From CAZAGT01 sp964484515 (GTDB lineage: Bacteria > Desulfobacterota > DSM-4660 > Desulfatiglandales > HGW-15): a stretch of DNA of 24,699 nt. Shown here piece by piece: positions 13,868 through 21,387 of this stretch. The translations under genes and the position numbers were made by a program. The notes below the pieces were generated by a model. It was not told the origin of the DNA. It searched no databases and saw only the letters and a program-made list of their open reading frames with translations. The stretch lies in assembly GCA_964484515.1 (NCBI GenBank), contig CAZAGT010000029.1, forward strand, positions 1-24,699. Direction: 5' to 3'. Position 1 is the stretch's first letter. Each line of letters begins with the position of its first letter.

Positions 13868-15181
13868 CTATCTCGCCTTTCCGAGACCTTTCTTCATGAA
13901 GCCTTCATAATGCCTCGTCAACATGTGGGACTCAATTTGGTTCGAGGTATCCATGGCAACGCCAACGACGATCAAGAGAGCCGTTCCGCCGAAGTAAAAC
14001 GGCACATTGAGCTTGTAAATCAAGATCTGAGGTAAAACGCAGACAGCCGAAACATAAAGGGCGCCGCTAAACGTGAGTCTGGTCAAGACCCTGTCGATAT
14101 AGTCGGCCGTATTCTTTCCCGGTCGGATGCCCGGTATAAACCCTCCGTACCGCTTCATATTATCGGCGACATCGACGGGATTGAATTGGACGGCCGTATA
14201 GAAATAGCAAAAAAAGATGATGAATACGACAAAGATCAAGATATAGACAATATGTCCTGGCGTCAAAAAATTAACGATTTGCTGAAGCCAGGGGATCTCC
14301 TTCACATTGAGGAAATTCGCGATCGTGGCCGGGAACATGATAATCGAAGAGGCGAATATGGGGGGGATAACGCCCGCCGTATTGACCCTCAAGGGCAGAT
14401 GGGTGCTTTGCCCGCCATACATTTTGCGCCCCACGACCCGTTTGGCGTACTGAACCGGGATTCTTCGCTGCCCCCTCTCTACGAAAACGATGAAACCGAC
14501 CACCCCAATCATGAGCGCGACCACGAGGGCCATGAAAAACGGCGTGACCTCGCCGGTCCCTATCAGTCTGAATGTATTGGCCACGGCCGTCGGGAAACGG
14601 GCCACGATTCCGGAAAAGATGATCAGGGAGATACCGTTGCCGATACCCCTTTCTGTGATCTGTTCGCCGAGCCACATCAGAAAGGCGGTACCGGCGGTCA
14701 GGGTGACGACGGCCAGCAATCGAAAGCCCCAGCCTCCCATAGGCACCACCATGGCGCCGCCCGGACTCGTCATGTTCTCCAGGCCGATGGCGATACCAAA
14801 CCCCTGAATCACGCTCAATACGACGGTCCCATACCGTGTGTACTGGGTTATCTTCTTGCGCCCTTGTTCTCCTTCCTTCTTTAGTTTCTCAAGATAGGGT
14901 ATGACGACCGCCAGAAGCTGCAAAATAATAGAGGCACTGATATAGGGCATGATGCCTAGCGCCATGACCGACATCTGACGAAGGGCGCCGCCCGAAAACA
15001 TATCAAAGAGGCCGAATAGGGTCCCCTGCCTTGCGCTGAAGAAGGCTGACAATGCGGCGCCGTCGATTCCCGGCGTCGGGATATGGCACCCGAGGCGGTA
15101 AACCGCCAGCATGGCGAGGGTAAAGAGGATCCTCTTCTTCAGCTCTGGAATCTTCGATATATTCTGGAACCCGCTAATCAA
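13868..15181 (-). CDS. secY: Protein translocase subunit SecY
   Basis: The predicted protein has 437 residues with about ten membrane helices, forming the SecYEG export channel in the inner membrane. The start sequence MISGFQNISKIPELKKRILFT is typical. The plug region (SGGALRQM, 63-70) and ALGIMPYISASIILQLL, the cytoplasmic ERGIGNGISLIIF block and the GFIPGIRPG block near the end are conserved. The start codon is TTG at 15181, overlapping the rplO TGA by 4 bp (TTGA). GAGG lies 10 nt upstream, a rather long spacing, so translation probably depends on coupling to rplO. Confidence 0.97.
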   Translation of the reverse strand: MISGFQNISKIPELKKRILFTLAMLAVYRLGCHIPTPGIDGAALSAFFSARQGTLFGLFDMFSGGALRQMSVMALGIMPYISASIILQLLAVVIPYLEKLKKEGEQGRKKITQYTRYGTVVLSVIQGFGIAIGLENMTSPGGAMVVPMGGWGFRLLAVVTLTAGTAFLMWLGEQITERGIGNGISLIIFSGIVARFPTAVANTFRLIGTGEVTPFFMALVVALMIGVVGFIVFVERGQRRIPVQYAKRVVGRKMYGGQSTHLPLRVNTAGVIPPIFASSIIMFPATIANFLNVKEIPWLQQIVNFLTPGHIVYILIFVVFIIFFCYFYTAVQFNPVDVADNMKRYGGFIPGIRPGKNTADYIDRVLTRLTFSGALYVSAVCVLPQILIYKLNVPFYFGGTALLIVVGVAMDTSNQIESHMLTRHYEGFMKKGLGKAR

Positions 15182-15666
15182 TTTCGGCTATCCTCTTTTC
15201 GTGACCGCCGCGATGGCCCTAGAATCTCCACTTTGCCTCCCGCTGCCTCGATCTTTGCCTTTGCGCTTCGGCTGATCCTGTGGACCTGGACGTTGATAGG
15301 AGCAGAGATCTGGCCGAAGCCCAGAAGCTTGACCTCATCCTCCGATCCTTTAATGAGACCGGCGTCCTTCAAGGCCTCGACATCCAGTACGGCCTTATTA
15401 GGGGCCAGGCGATCGAGATCTCTGAGATTCACAAGGACATACCTCTTCTTGAAGATGTTGGTGAAGCCGCGTTTCGGCAGTCGCCTCTTGAGGGGCATCT
15501 GTCCGCCTTCGAACCCGGGGGTCATTCCCGAACCGGACCGGGACCGCTGCCCTTTGTGCCCTCGACAAGCCGTCTTACCATGTCCGCTGCCGGGACCTCT
15601 GCCGACTCTCTTCCCTTTTTTTCTTGAACCCGCCGCTGGAGACAGGTCGTGAATCTTCATCACCAT
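15178..15666 (-). CDS. rplO: 50S ribosomal protein L15
   Basis: The predicted protein has 162 residues. The Gly/Arg-rich extended N-terminus (DLSPAAGSRKKGKRVGRGPGSGHG; KGQRSRSG; FEGGQMPLKRRLPKRGF) is diagnostic. The conserved globular domain follows, with LGFGQISAPINVQVHRISRSAK and KIEAAGGKVE. The ATG at 15660 (MKIHDLSP) is the commoner family start; the one at 15666 adds Met-Val. Neither has a strong ribosome binding site. The gene is 6 bp after rpmD and overlaps secY by 4 bp. Confidence 0.97.
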   Translation of the reverse strand: MVMKIHDLSPAAGSRKKGKRVGRGPGSGHGKTACRGHKGQRSRSGSGMTPGFEGGQMPLKRRLPKRGFTNIFKKRYVLVNLRDLDRLAPNKAVLDVEALKDAGLIKGSEDEVKLLGFGQISAPINVQVHRISRSAKAKIEAAGGKVEILGPSRRSRKEDSRN

Positions 15667-15672
15667 TCTCGC

Positions 15673-15858
15673 TTAGACCGAACCTTCCACCTTCACCAGG
15701 AAGGCTACCTTTTCGATCATCCCCCTGATGGCAGGTGTATTCTGGAGGATGACCGTCTTGTGCAACTTCGTGAGCCCGAGACCGACCAGTGTCCGACGGG
15801 TACGTTTGTCTTGACCGATACCACTTCTCACGAGCGTCAGTTTTAGCCTATCTGCCAT
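15673..15858 (-). CDS. rpmD: 50S ribosomal protein L30
   Basis: The predicted protein has 61 residues, the bacterial length. The opening MADRLKLTLVRSGIGQDKR and the LGLTKLHKTVILQNTPAIRGMI stretch match the family. The ATG start lies 30 bp after rpsE, and the gene is followed by rplO 6 bp later, as in the spc operon. L30 binds 23S and 5S rRNA regions of the large subunit. Confidence 0.96.
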   Translation of the reverse strand: MADRLKLTLVRSGIGQDKRTRRTLVGLGLTKLHKTVILQNTPAIRGMIEKVAFLVKVEGSV

Positions 15859-15888
15859 GTTGTAAGCCCTTTTGAGTTCTTGAATCCA

Positions 15889-16389
15889 TCATTGTCTCGC
15901 TCCCTCGGCCATTCTCTTGACACGGCGTCGAGCGATCGATTCCGGGCTCTGCAAAGACTGCAGGCCTTTGAGTGTAGCCCGTACAAGATTGTGAGGGTTG
16001 TGGGACCCCAAACACTTCGTCAATATATTTTGGACCCCGGCAGCCTCCAACGCGGCCCTGACGGCACCTCCCGCAATGAGGCCGGTACCCGGTCCGGCAG
16101 GTTTCAGCAGGACGCTGCCTGCGCCCCACTTCCCGATCACCTCGTGGGGTATCGTACCCTCGATGATAGGGACGGGCTTCATGTCCCTCTTTGCCCTGTC
16201 GACACCCTTTCTGATCGCCTCAGGGACCTCATTCGCCTTTCCGAGCCCACCGCCCACCGTCCCCTTGCCGTCACCGACAATGACGATCGCGCTGAAACTA
16301 AAACGGCGTCCTCCTTTGACCACCTTGGCGACCCGGTTGATGTGGACCACCTTTTCTATCAGTTCAACTTCGCCCTCTTGGTTCAACAA
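15889..16389 (-). CDS. rpsE: 30S ribosomal protein S5
   Basis: The predicted protein has 166 residues. The double-stranded RNA-binding domain contains EKVVHINRVAKVVKGGRRFSF and IVIVGDGKGTVGGGLGKANEV. The C-terminal domain has GPGTGLIAGGAVRAALEAAGV and the KCLGSHNPHNLVRATLKGL block. No in-frame ATG occurs before about residue 90, so the start is one of two consecutive TTG codons. The first (16389) is 5 nt after GGGAGAG. S5 acts in decoding accuracy at the mRNA entry side of the 30S subunit. Confidence 0.97.
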   Translation of the reverse strand: MLNQEGEVELIEKVVHINRVAKVVKGGRRFSFSAIVIVGDGKGTVGGGLGKANEVPEAIRKGVDRAKRDMKPVPIIEGTIPHEVIGKWGAGSVLLKPAGPGTGLIAGGAVRAALEAAGVQNILTKCLGSHNPHNLVRATLKGLQSLQSPESIARRRVKRMAEGARQ

Positions 16390-16427
16390 CGGTTCTCTCC
16401 CTTATGACATCTCGTTGGGGCCAGCCT

Positions 16428-16796
16428 TCAGAACTCCAGCCCGTGTTCCCTGGCGGAATCGGCCAGCGCCTTGATACGACCATGATACAGAAACCCGTTC
16501 CGATCGAAGACCACCCTCTTGATTCCCTTTTCTGAGGCCCTCTTGGCCACGAGCGCACCGACCTGGGCTGAGCCCTCTTTATTCCCGCCCTTCTGCTTCA
16601 ACTCTGACGGCAATTCCTTTGAGAGGGAGGAGCATTCAATCAGGGTCTTGCCGTTGGCATCATCAACGATCTGTGCATAGATATGCCTTGTGCTTCTGAA
16701 CACGGACAGTCTGGGTCTCTCAGGTGTGCCCCGAACCCTTTTTCTAACCCTTTTTTTTCTTTTTTGGCGTGCTTCTGCCCTACTCGTCGATCCCAT
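16428..16796 (-). CDS. rplR: 50S ribosomal protein L18
   Basis: The predicted protein has 122 residues from the ATG at 16796 (MGSTSRAEARQKRKKRVRKRV). PRLSVFRSTRHIYAQIVDD, AQVGALVAKRASEKGIKRVVFDRNGFLYHGRIKALADSAREHGLEF complete a canonical 5S rRNA-binding L18. An in-frame TTG at 16808 would add four residues. Neither start has a clear ribosome binding site, so the start is the least certain part. It lies between rplF and rpsE as in the spc operon. Confidence 0.95.
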   Translation of the reverse strand: MGSTSRAEARQKRKKRVRKRVRGTPERPRLSVFRSTRHIYAQIVDDANGKTLIECSSLSKELPSELKQKGGNKEGSAQVGALVAKRASEKGIKRVVFDRNGFLYHGRIKALADSAREHGLEF

Positions 16797-16834
16797 GAAA
16801 ACATCCAAATATGATAAGGTTCACATGAAGGTCC

Positions 16835-17374
16835 CTACTTAGCTCCAGTCTTCCCCGCCTTCCGCCTGATCACTTCGTCAGTATACTTGATCCCCTTACC
16901 CTTGTAAGGTTCGGGACTTCTGAAACCACGAATCTTGGCGGCCGTTCTTCCCAGTAACTCCTTGTCTATCCCCGTTAAGGTAATCCTGGTCTTATCGACC
17001 TTGGCATCAATGCCCTCTGGTAGATCGAAATCGATCGGGTGCGAATACCCCAAATGAAACGTCAGCTTCCTTCCAGAGAGTGCGACCCGGTACCCGATCC
17101 CCACAATCTCCAGCACCCTCTCAAAGCCTTGGTTGACTCCCGTGATCATGTTGGCGATCAAGGCCCTGTGAAGACCATGAATCGCCTTTGATGTCTTGCC
17201 GTTACCGTTCTCCACGGATATCAGCAGTTGATCATTTTCCGTCTTGATCAGGACGTCAGAACCGACCTGGCGCCGGAGCTCCCCTTTAGGGCCCCGCACG
17301 TCCAGCCTGCCGTCCTTCCAATCTATTTGAACCCCCTGCGGGATTGGAATCGGTTTCTTGCCGATACGAGACAT
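16835..17374 (-). CDS. rplF: 50S ribosomal protein L6
   Basis: The predicted protein has 179 residues with the two repeated L6 domains. MSRIGKKPIPIPQGV opens the first. The second carries VGIGYRVALSGRKLTFHLGYSHPI, TGIDKELLGRTAAKIRGFRSPEPYKGKGIKYTDEVIRRKAGK. All family hallmarks are intact. The start is ATG. L6 sits near the sarcin-ricin loop and the factor-binding site of the 50S subunit. Confidence 0.98.
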   Translation of the reverse strand: MSRIGKKPIPIPQGVQIDWKDGRLDVRGPKGELRRQVGSDVLIKTENDQLLISVENGNGKTSKAIHGLHRALIANMITGVNQGFERVLEIVGIGYRVALSGRKLTFHLGYSHPIDFDLPEGIDAKVDKTRITLTGIDKELLGRTAAKIRGFRSPEPYKGKGIKYTDEVIRRKAGKTGAK

Positions 17375-17436
17375 ATCCGGCCTCCGCTCTTACGCCAATC
17401 TCCAATTAAGCTACACGCCGTCCTCTTGATGTGCAC

Positions 17437-17835
17437 CTACCACACCGCACAGAGAACCTCTCCGCCAACGCCTGTTTCCTTCGCATCCCTATCGGTCATG
17501 ATTCCCTTTGACGTGGAAAGGATATTGACGCCAAAGCCATTGAGGACCTTGGGAATCTGATCGCTCCTGCAATAGACCCGACAACTCGGCTTACTGACTC
17601 GCTTCAGGCCCCCGATGGCTGCACGTCCATTCTCGTCATATTTCAGGAACACCCGTATATTGCCTAGGCGACGGTTCGTCGTGATCTTATAGTTTCTAAT
17701 AAAGCCTTCCGACTTCAGGATCTTTGCTATCTCTATCTTGATCTTTGAACGGGGTACGTCCACGGTTTCGTAAGATGCCATCAAGGCGTTTCTTACTCGA
17801 GTCAGCATATCGGCTATCGGATCGTTTATACTCAT
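17437..17835 (-). CDS. rpsH: 30S ribosomal protein S8
   Basis: The predicted protein has 132 residues from MSINDPIADMLTRVRNA, the family start. The frame is open to an ATG at 17853, but the ribosome binding site GGGGAG lies inside that extension and 8 nt before the ATG at 17835, so the shorter form is chosen. SKIKIEIAKILKSEGFI, LKRVSKPSCRVY and the conserved block near the end (LSTSKGIMTDRDAKETGVGGEVLC) are present. S8 nucleates the central domain of 16S rRNA and in many bacteria represses the spc operon. Confidence 0.97.
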   Translation of the reverse strand: MSINDPIADMLTRVRNALMASYETVDVPRSKIKIEIAKILKSEGFIRNYKITTNRRLGNIRVFLKYDENGRAAIGGLKRVSKPSCRVYCRSDQIPKVLNGFGVNILSTSKGIMTDRDAKETGVGGEVLCAVW

Positions 17836-17843
17836 TTTGTTTA

Positions 17844-17849
17844 CTCCCC
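17844..17849 (-). promoter_or_regulatory. Ribosome binding site deciding the rpsH start
   Basis: GGGGAG on the minus strand ends 8 nt before the ATG at 17835 and lies downstream of the alternative ATG at 17853. Confidence 0.7.
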
Positions 17850-17877
17850 GCATTCGCGTCGGACGAATGCTTCTGCC

Positions 17878-18063
17878 TTACCAACTGGACTTGATGACCC
17901 CCGGGATCTCACCCCTCAAGGCCATATTTCGAAAACAGATACGGCAGATCCCGAATTTCCTTAAGTAGGCCCTCGGCCTGCCGCAAATAGGACAACGATT
18001 GTAGTGCCGGGTGGCAAACTTCTGTTTCCTTTGCGCCTTGACCACTAAAGACTTCTTCGCCAA
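17878..18063 (-). CDS. rpsN: 30S ribosomal protein S14, type Z (zinc-binding)
   Basis: The predicted protein has 61 residues, the short form. The zinc site is Cys24, Cys27, Cys40, Cys43 (CPICG and CRICF). The ending FRNMALRGEIPGVIKSSW is canonical. The start is TTG at 18063, 5 nt after GGGAGG, and gives MAKKSLVVKAQRK. It lies between rplE and rpsH, as in most bacteria. Confidence 0.97.
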   Translation of the reverse strand: MAKKSLVVKAQRKQKFATRHYNRCPICGRPRAYLRKFGICRICFRNMALRGEIPGVIKSSW

Positions 18064-18076
18064 GTGAACCTCCCGC

Positions 18077-18616
18077 CTAACTTCTAAACGGCATCCCGAG
18101 AAGCCCTAAGAGGAAGCGTCCCTCTTCATCGGTCTTCGCCGTGGTAACAATGGTGATATTCAACCCCTTTATCTTGTCAATCTTATCGTAGTCGATCTCA
18201 GGAAAGATAATATGCTCCTTGATGCCGACTGTCGCGTTGCCGCGTCCGTCGAGCATCTTAACGGACAGACCTCTAAAATCACGCACGCGCGGAAATGCCA
18301 CATTGAACAACTTATCGAGAAAATCGTACATCTTGGTCCGTCTCAAGGTAACCCGACAGCCTATCGGCATCCCCGCCCGCAGTTTGAATCCGGCGATAGA
18401 TCTTTTCGCCTTCGTAATGACTGCACGCTGCCCGGCAATAAGACTCAGTTCTTCGACACCCTTGTCAAGGACCTTGATATTGAAGATCGCCTCTCCAAGA
18501 CCCATGTTCAGGATGACCTTTTCCACCCGTGGAACTGCCATGATGCTCTTGTAGGCGAACTCCTGCATCAGGGCCGGGACCACTTCATTCTGATATTTTT
18601 CTTTTAATCGAGACAA
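18077..18616 (-). CDS. rplE: 50S ribosomal protein L5
   Basis: The predicted protein has 179 residues, the usual length. The frame is open 45 codons further upstream, but those codons are not L5-like. AAGGAGG lies 5 nt before a TTG at 18616, which gives MSRLKEKYQNEVVPALMQEF, the expected terminus. KVILNMGLGEA, GQRAVITKAKRSIAGFKLRAGMPIGCRVTLRR, FRGLSVKMLDGRGNATVGIKEHIIFPEI and TTAKTDEEGRFLLGLLGMPF follow. L5 binds 5S rRNA and the P-site tRNA region. Confidence 0.97.
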   Translation of the reverse strand: MSRLKEKYQNEVVPALMQEFAYKSIMAVPRVEKVILNMGLGEAIFNIKVLDKGVEELSLIAGQRAVITKAKRSIAGFKLRAGMPIGCRVTLRRTKMYDFLDKLFNVAFPRVRDFRGLSVKMLDGRGNATVGIKEHIIFPEIDYDKIDKIKGLNITIVTTAKTDEEGRFLLGLLGMPFRS

Positions 18617-18621
18617 CGATG

Positions 18622-18628
18622 CCTCCTT
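18622..18628 (-). promoter_or_regulatory. Ribosome binding site deciding the rplE TTG start
   Basis: AAGGAGG, a near-perfect anti-16S match, ends 5 nt before the TTG at 18616. This removes the 45-codon upstream extension of the open frame. Confidence 0.85.
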
Positions 18629-18686
18629 GGAGGTGCCTTTCCGGTTTGCCCAGCGAGTGGTTCCAGTGCAGCTGGATTCGATATCG

Positions 18687-19031
18687 CTACACGTCCAATA
18701 GCTCACCGCATTTCTTGCAGATGCGAACCTTGGATTTATCCTCCAGCACACGTTTGCCGATCCTCGTCGGCTCCGTGCATTTATTGCATACCAGCATCAG
18801 ATTGGAAATGGGAATGGGGGCCTCCTTCTCTACGATCCCCCCCTGAGCGTTCTTGCCGCCGGGCCTGGTATGCCGCTTGACCACATTGACCTTTTCTACG
18901 ATGGCCCGGCCCTTGTCTGCATCCACTCGGAGAACGGACCCAATCTTCCCCTTTTCCTTGCCTGTGAGGATAGTGACTTTGTCGTCTTTCCTTATTTTAG
19001 GGTGGACTTTGCGCACCTTCTTCGCTCCCAT
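18687..19031 (-). CDS. rplX: 50S ribosomal protein L24 with C-terminal zinc-finger-like motif
   Basis: The predicted protein has 114 residues. The KOW motif region (KDDKVTILTGKEKGKIGSVLRV) is followed by VNVVKRHTRPG and GGIVEKEAPIPISNLML. The C-terminal end carries two CxxC pairs, Cys82/85 and Cys105/108, a likely zinc knuckle found in many but not all L24. The start is ATG. It sits between rplN and rplE. L24 initiates folding of the 23S rRNA 5' domain. Confidence 0.97.
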   Translation of the reverse strand: MGAKKVRKVHPKIRKDDKVTILTGKEKGKIGSVLRVDADKGRAIVEKVNVVKRHTRPGGKNAQGGIVEKEAPIPISNLMLVCNKCTEPTRIGKRVLEDKSKVRICKKCGELLDV

Positions 19032-19046
19032 GCAACCGGTGTCGGG

Positions 19047-19415
19047 CTAGATGACTTCCGGGGCCAGCGAAATAATTTTCATGAAGTTCTTGGCCCTCAA
19101 CTCCCTGGCCACCGGGCCAAAGATTCGTGTTCCCAGAGGCTCATTCTGCTGGTTGACCAAGACGGCCGAGTTGTCATCGAATTTGATATATGAGCCGTCT
19201 TGTCTTGCGATTTCCTTCTTCGTTCGCACGATCACAGCCCTCATGACATCGCCCTTTTTGACTTTCGAGTTGGGCATCGCCTCTTTGACCGACGTGACTA
19301 TCACGTCTCCAACACTCGCATAGCGTCGCTTCGATCCACCAAGGACCTTGATGCAAAGGAGCATTTTGGCCCCTGAATTATCAGCCACTCTCAGCTTCGT
19401 TTGAGTCTGAATCAT
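19047..19415 (-). CDS. rplN: 50S ribosomal protein L14
   Basis: The predicted protein has 122 residues. MIQTQTKLRVADNSGAKMLLCIKVLGG, VIVTSVKEAMPNSKVKKGDVMRAVIVRTKKE and the GTRIFGPVARELR block are all standard. The start is ATG at 19415, inside the 3' end of rpsQ (35-bp overlap), so its translation is probably coupled to S17. L14 lies at the intersubunit face of the 50S subunit. Confidence 0.98.
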   Translation of the reverse strand: MIQTQTKLRVADNSGAKMLLCIKVLGGSKRRYASVGDVIVTSVKEAMPNSKVKKGDVMRAVIVRTKKEIARQDGSYIKFDDNSAVLVNQQNEPLGTRIFGPVARELRAKNFMKIISLAPEVI

Positions 19416-19701
19416 TTCCCGGCTCCGACCGCTCTACAACGTCTCTAACTCCACTTTCGAGGAGTTCGATGACTTGCCATCTTTTCATCTTGCTGATAGG
19501 TCTTGATTCTATGATCTTGACCTTATCGCCGATTTGACAGGCGTTCTTAGGGTCATGAACCATGTACGTCTTATGGTCCCTGACATACTTATTGTAGGTT
19601 CTGTGCTTCTTGAGTCGACTCACCAAGACTTTTGCCGTCTTGTCCATCCGATTGCCGACGACAACGCCCGTCAGTTGTTTTCGAACCCCCCGTTCCGCCA
19701 T
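19381..19701 (-). CDS. rpsQ: 30S ribosomal protein S17 with acidic C-terminal extension
   Basis: The predicted protein has 106 residues from the ATG at 19701 (MAERGVRKQLTGVVVGNRMDKTAKVLV), 5-6 nt after AGAGGG. A TTG at 19716 overlaps the rpmC stop (TTGA) but has no good ribosome binding site. KTYMVHDPKNACQIGDKVKIIESRPISKMKRW is the family core. The protein then continues some 20 residues past the usual end (about 82-85 residues) with an acidic Ser/Asp/Glu-rich tail, and this tail is encoded over the start of rplN. Confidence 0.96.
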   Translation of the reverse strand: MAERGVRKQLTGVVVGNRMDKTAKVLVSRLKKHRTYNKYVRDHKTYMVHDPKNACQIGDKVKIIESRPISKMKRWQVIELLESGVRDVVERSEPGNDSDSNEAESG

Positions 19702-19712
19702 TCTTGCCCTCT

Positions 19713-19916
19713 TCAATCTTTCTGGCCGGAGATCTCTATCTCTCTCCGGACGGTCCTAGTCCGTGCCAGATCTTTCTTCGTCCTACCGATCAGGGCCGTA
19801 TTTCCAAGCTGTCCGGTGGCTTTCTGAAATCTCAGGTTAAAAAGTTCTTGCTTCAATTCCTTTTCTTTCTCGTCGAGCTCTTCTGCGCTCAGATCCCGGA
19901 GTTCACTTGCTTTCAC
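19713..19916 (-). CDS. rpmC: 50S ribosomal protein L29
   Basis: The predicted protein has 67 residues, two helices with a charged middle (KASELRDLSAEELDEKEKELKQELFNLRFQKATGQL, then RTKKDLARTRT). The start is GTG at 19916, overlapping the rplP TGA by 4 bp (GTGA). A modest G-rich site (AGGGG) lies about 11 nt upstream. L29 sits near the peptide exit tunnel and helps form the docking site for SRP and trigger factor. Confidence 0.96.
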   Translation of the reverse strand: MKASELRDLSAEELDEKEKELKQELFNLRFQKATGQLGNTALIGRTKKDLARTRTVRREIEISGQKD

Positions 19917-20332
19917 GGTTTTGATCCCCTACTGACGAATCTGGTTGAAAACGGAAGTTTGTGGCCCGCCAGCCTGAAGGCCTCGGCAGCGACGCTTTCC
20001 CCCACACCTTCCATTTCGTATAGGACTCGACCCGGTTTGACGACCGCCACCCATCCTTCGGGAGCTCCTTTGCCTTTGCCCATCCGCGTCTCGGCCGGCT
20101 TTTTCGTAATCGGTTTATCGGGGAATACCCTGATCCAAATCTTACCGCCCCGCTTGACGTGTCGAGTTATGGCGATCCGGGCCGCCTCGATCTGCTGAGC
20201 GCTCAACATCCCGCACTGGAGGGCTTGCAGACCGTAATCTCCAAACTCCAATTTGTTGCCCTTGCTATAAGCCTTCCCCTTGGTACGACCCTTCTGCTTT
20301 TTGCGATATTTGAGTTTCTTTGGGCTCAGCAT
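19913..20332 (-). CDS. rplP: 50S ribosomal protein L16
   Basis: The predicted protein has 139 residues. MLSPKKLKYRKKQKGRTKG, GDYGLQALQCGMLSAQQIEAARIAITRHVKRGGKIWIRVFPDKPITKKPAETRMGKGKG and PEGWVAVVKPGRVLYEMEGV are all standard. The ETRMGKGKG loop includes Arg83, the position that is hydroxylated in E. coli. The start is ATG. It overlaps rpmC by 4 bp. L16 helps shape the tRNA sites of the 50S subunit. Confidence 0.98.
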   Translation of the reverse strand: MLSPKKLKYRKKQKGRTKGKAYSKGNKLEFGDYGLQALQCGMLSAQQIEAARIAITRHVKRGGKIWIRVFPDKPITKKPAETRMGKGKGAPEGWVAVVKPGRVLYEMEGVGESVAAEAFRLAGHKLPFSTRFVSRGSKP

Positions 20333-20340
20333 TTCAGCAC

Positions 20341-20979
20341 CTAGTTCTTTCTATCGGGCAGGATCTCTCCCTTAAAGATGGTCACCTTCACACCAATGAC
20401 CCCGTATGTCGTAAAGGCCTCCGCGAACCCGTAGTCGATATCCGCGCGAATGGTATGCAGGGGGACCCTTCCTTTCCGATACCACTCGCGACGGGCCATT
20501 TCGGCCCCCCCCAGGCGGCCCGCACAGGCGATCTTGATGCCGAGGGCCCCAAAGCGGAGAGCCGAACTAACACTCTTCTTCATTGCACGACGAAACGACA
20601 CCCGTCGGACGAGTTGCAAGGCAAGGTTTTCGGCTACCAACTGTGCGTCTACTTCCGGTTTTCTGACCTCCTGAATATCGATGATGACAGGCTTGCTTAT
20701 CTTTTTTTCCAGCGCTCGCTTCAAATTCTCAATCTCGACGCCCTTCTTGCCAATAATCAAGCCCGGCCTCGCCGTGTGGATCCTGATCCTGACCTTGCTG
20801 GCAGCCCGCTCAATCTCTACCTTGGAGACCCCGGCTTGATGAAGCCGTATCTTCAAGAACTGCCTGATTTGGTAGTCCTCGAACACAAAGTCGCTGTAAT
20901 CCCTTCCCGAGAACCACCTGGAATCCCAACTCCGGTTGATGCCCAATCGAAAGCCTATCGGATTAACCTTTTGTCCCAA
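20341..20979 (-). CDS. rpsC: 30S ribosomal protein S3
   Basis: The predicted protein has 212 residues. MGQKVNPIGFRLGINRSWDSRWF opens it. The KH domain has GLIIGKKG (73-80), and the C-terminal domain has LRFGALGIKIACAGRLGGAEMARREWYRKGRVPLHTIRADIDYG. The start is TTG at 20979, 6 nt after GGGAGG, giving the family terminus exactly. S3 forms part of the mRNA entry helicase of the 30S subunit. It lies between rplV and rplP. Confidence 0.98.
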   Translation of the reverse strand: MGQKVNPIGFRLGINRSWDSRWFSGRDYSDFVFEDYQIRQFLKIRLHQAGVSKVEIERAASKVRIRIHTARPGLIIGKKGVEIENLKRALEKKISKPVIIDIQEVRKPEVDAQLVAENLALQLVRRVSFRRAMKKSVSSALRFGALGIKIACAGRLGGAEMARREWYRKGRVPLHTIRADIDYGFAEAFTTYGVIGVKVTIFKGEILPDRKN

Positions 20980-21048
20980 ACTGCACCTCCCTCACCCGAT
21001 CAGAGCCCCATCGCCCTTGTGGGCATGGCTTCAAACGGGACACTGGCC

Positions 21049-21387
21049 TTAGGCTTCAGTCTCATCTAAGATCACCGTCATATGCGCTGAGCGTTTTCTT
21101 ATTCTGGTCGCACGACCCATCGCACGTGGCCGAAAGCGCTTCATGGTCGGGCCCTCATCCGCGAAGACCCTTTTGATGTACAGTCCATCCACATCCAGAT
21201 TTGCGTTTTCTTGAGCATTTGCCACGGCTGAGTCTATCAGCTTCTTTAAAAGAAAGGCCCCCTTTTGGGGTGAAAAGGTGAGTAGCTGCAAGGCCTCACC
21301 GACCTTTCGGCCACGCACCTGGTCCATAATCAGCCTAATCTTGCGAGGCGATACCCTGACGTATTTCAATACGGCCCTTGTTTCCAT
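21049..21387 (-). CDS. rplV: 50S ribosomal protein L22
   Basis: The predicted protein has 112 residues. METRAVLKYVRVSPRKIRLIMDQVRGRKV and SAVANAQENANLDVDGLYIKRVFADEGPTMKRFRPRAMGRATRIRKRSAHMTV include the long beta-hairpin that lines the exit tunnel. The start ATG overlaps the rpsS stop by one base (TAATG). A 69-bp gap precedes rpsC. Confidence 0.98.
   Translation of the reverse strand: METRAVLKYVRVSPRKIRLIMDQVRGRKVGEALQLLTFSPQKGAFLLKKLIDSAVANAQENANLDVDGLYIKRVFADEGPTMKRFRPRAMGRATRIRKRSAHMTVILDETEA

Noticed and set aside
14186..14884. 232-codon plus-strand open frame
   Set aside because: It is antisense to secY, whose translation is canonical throughout. The plus-strand product is Asp/His/Gly-rich with no recognisable domain.
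18617..18751. 45-codon N-terminal extension of rplE
   Set aside because: It is not L5-like, and AAGGAGG lies within it just before the TTG start that gives the canonical 179-residue protein.
20320..21069. 249-codon plus-strand open frame
   Set aside because: It is antisense to rpsC and the gap next to rplV. rpsC is canonical, and the antisense product resembles no family.
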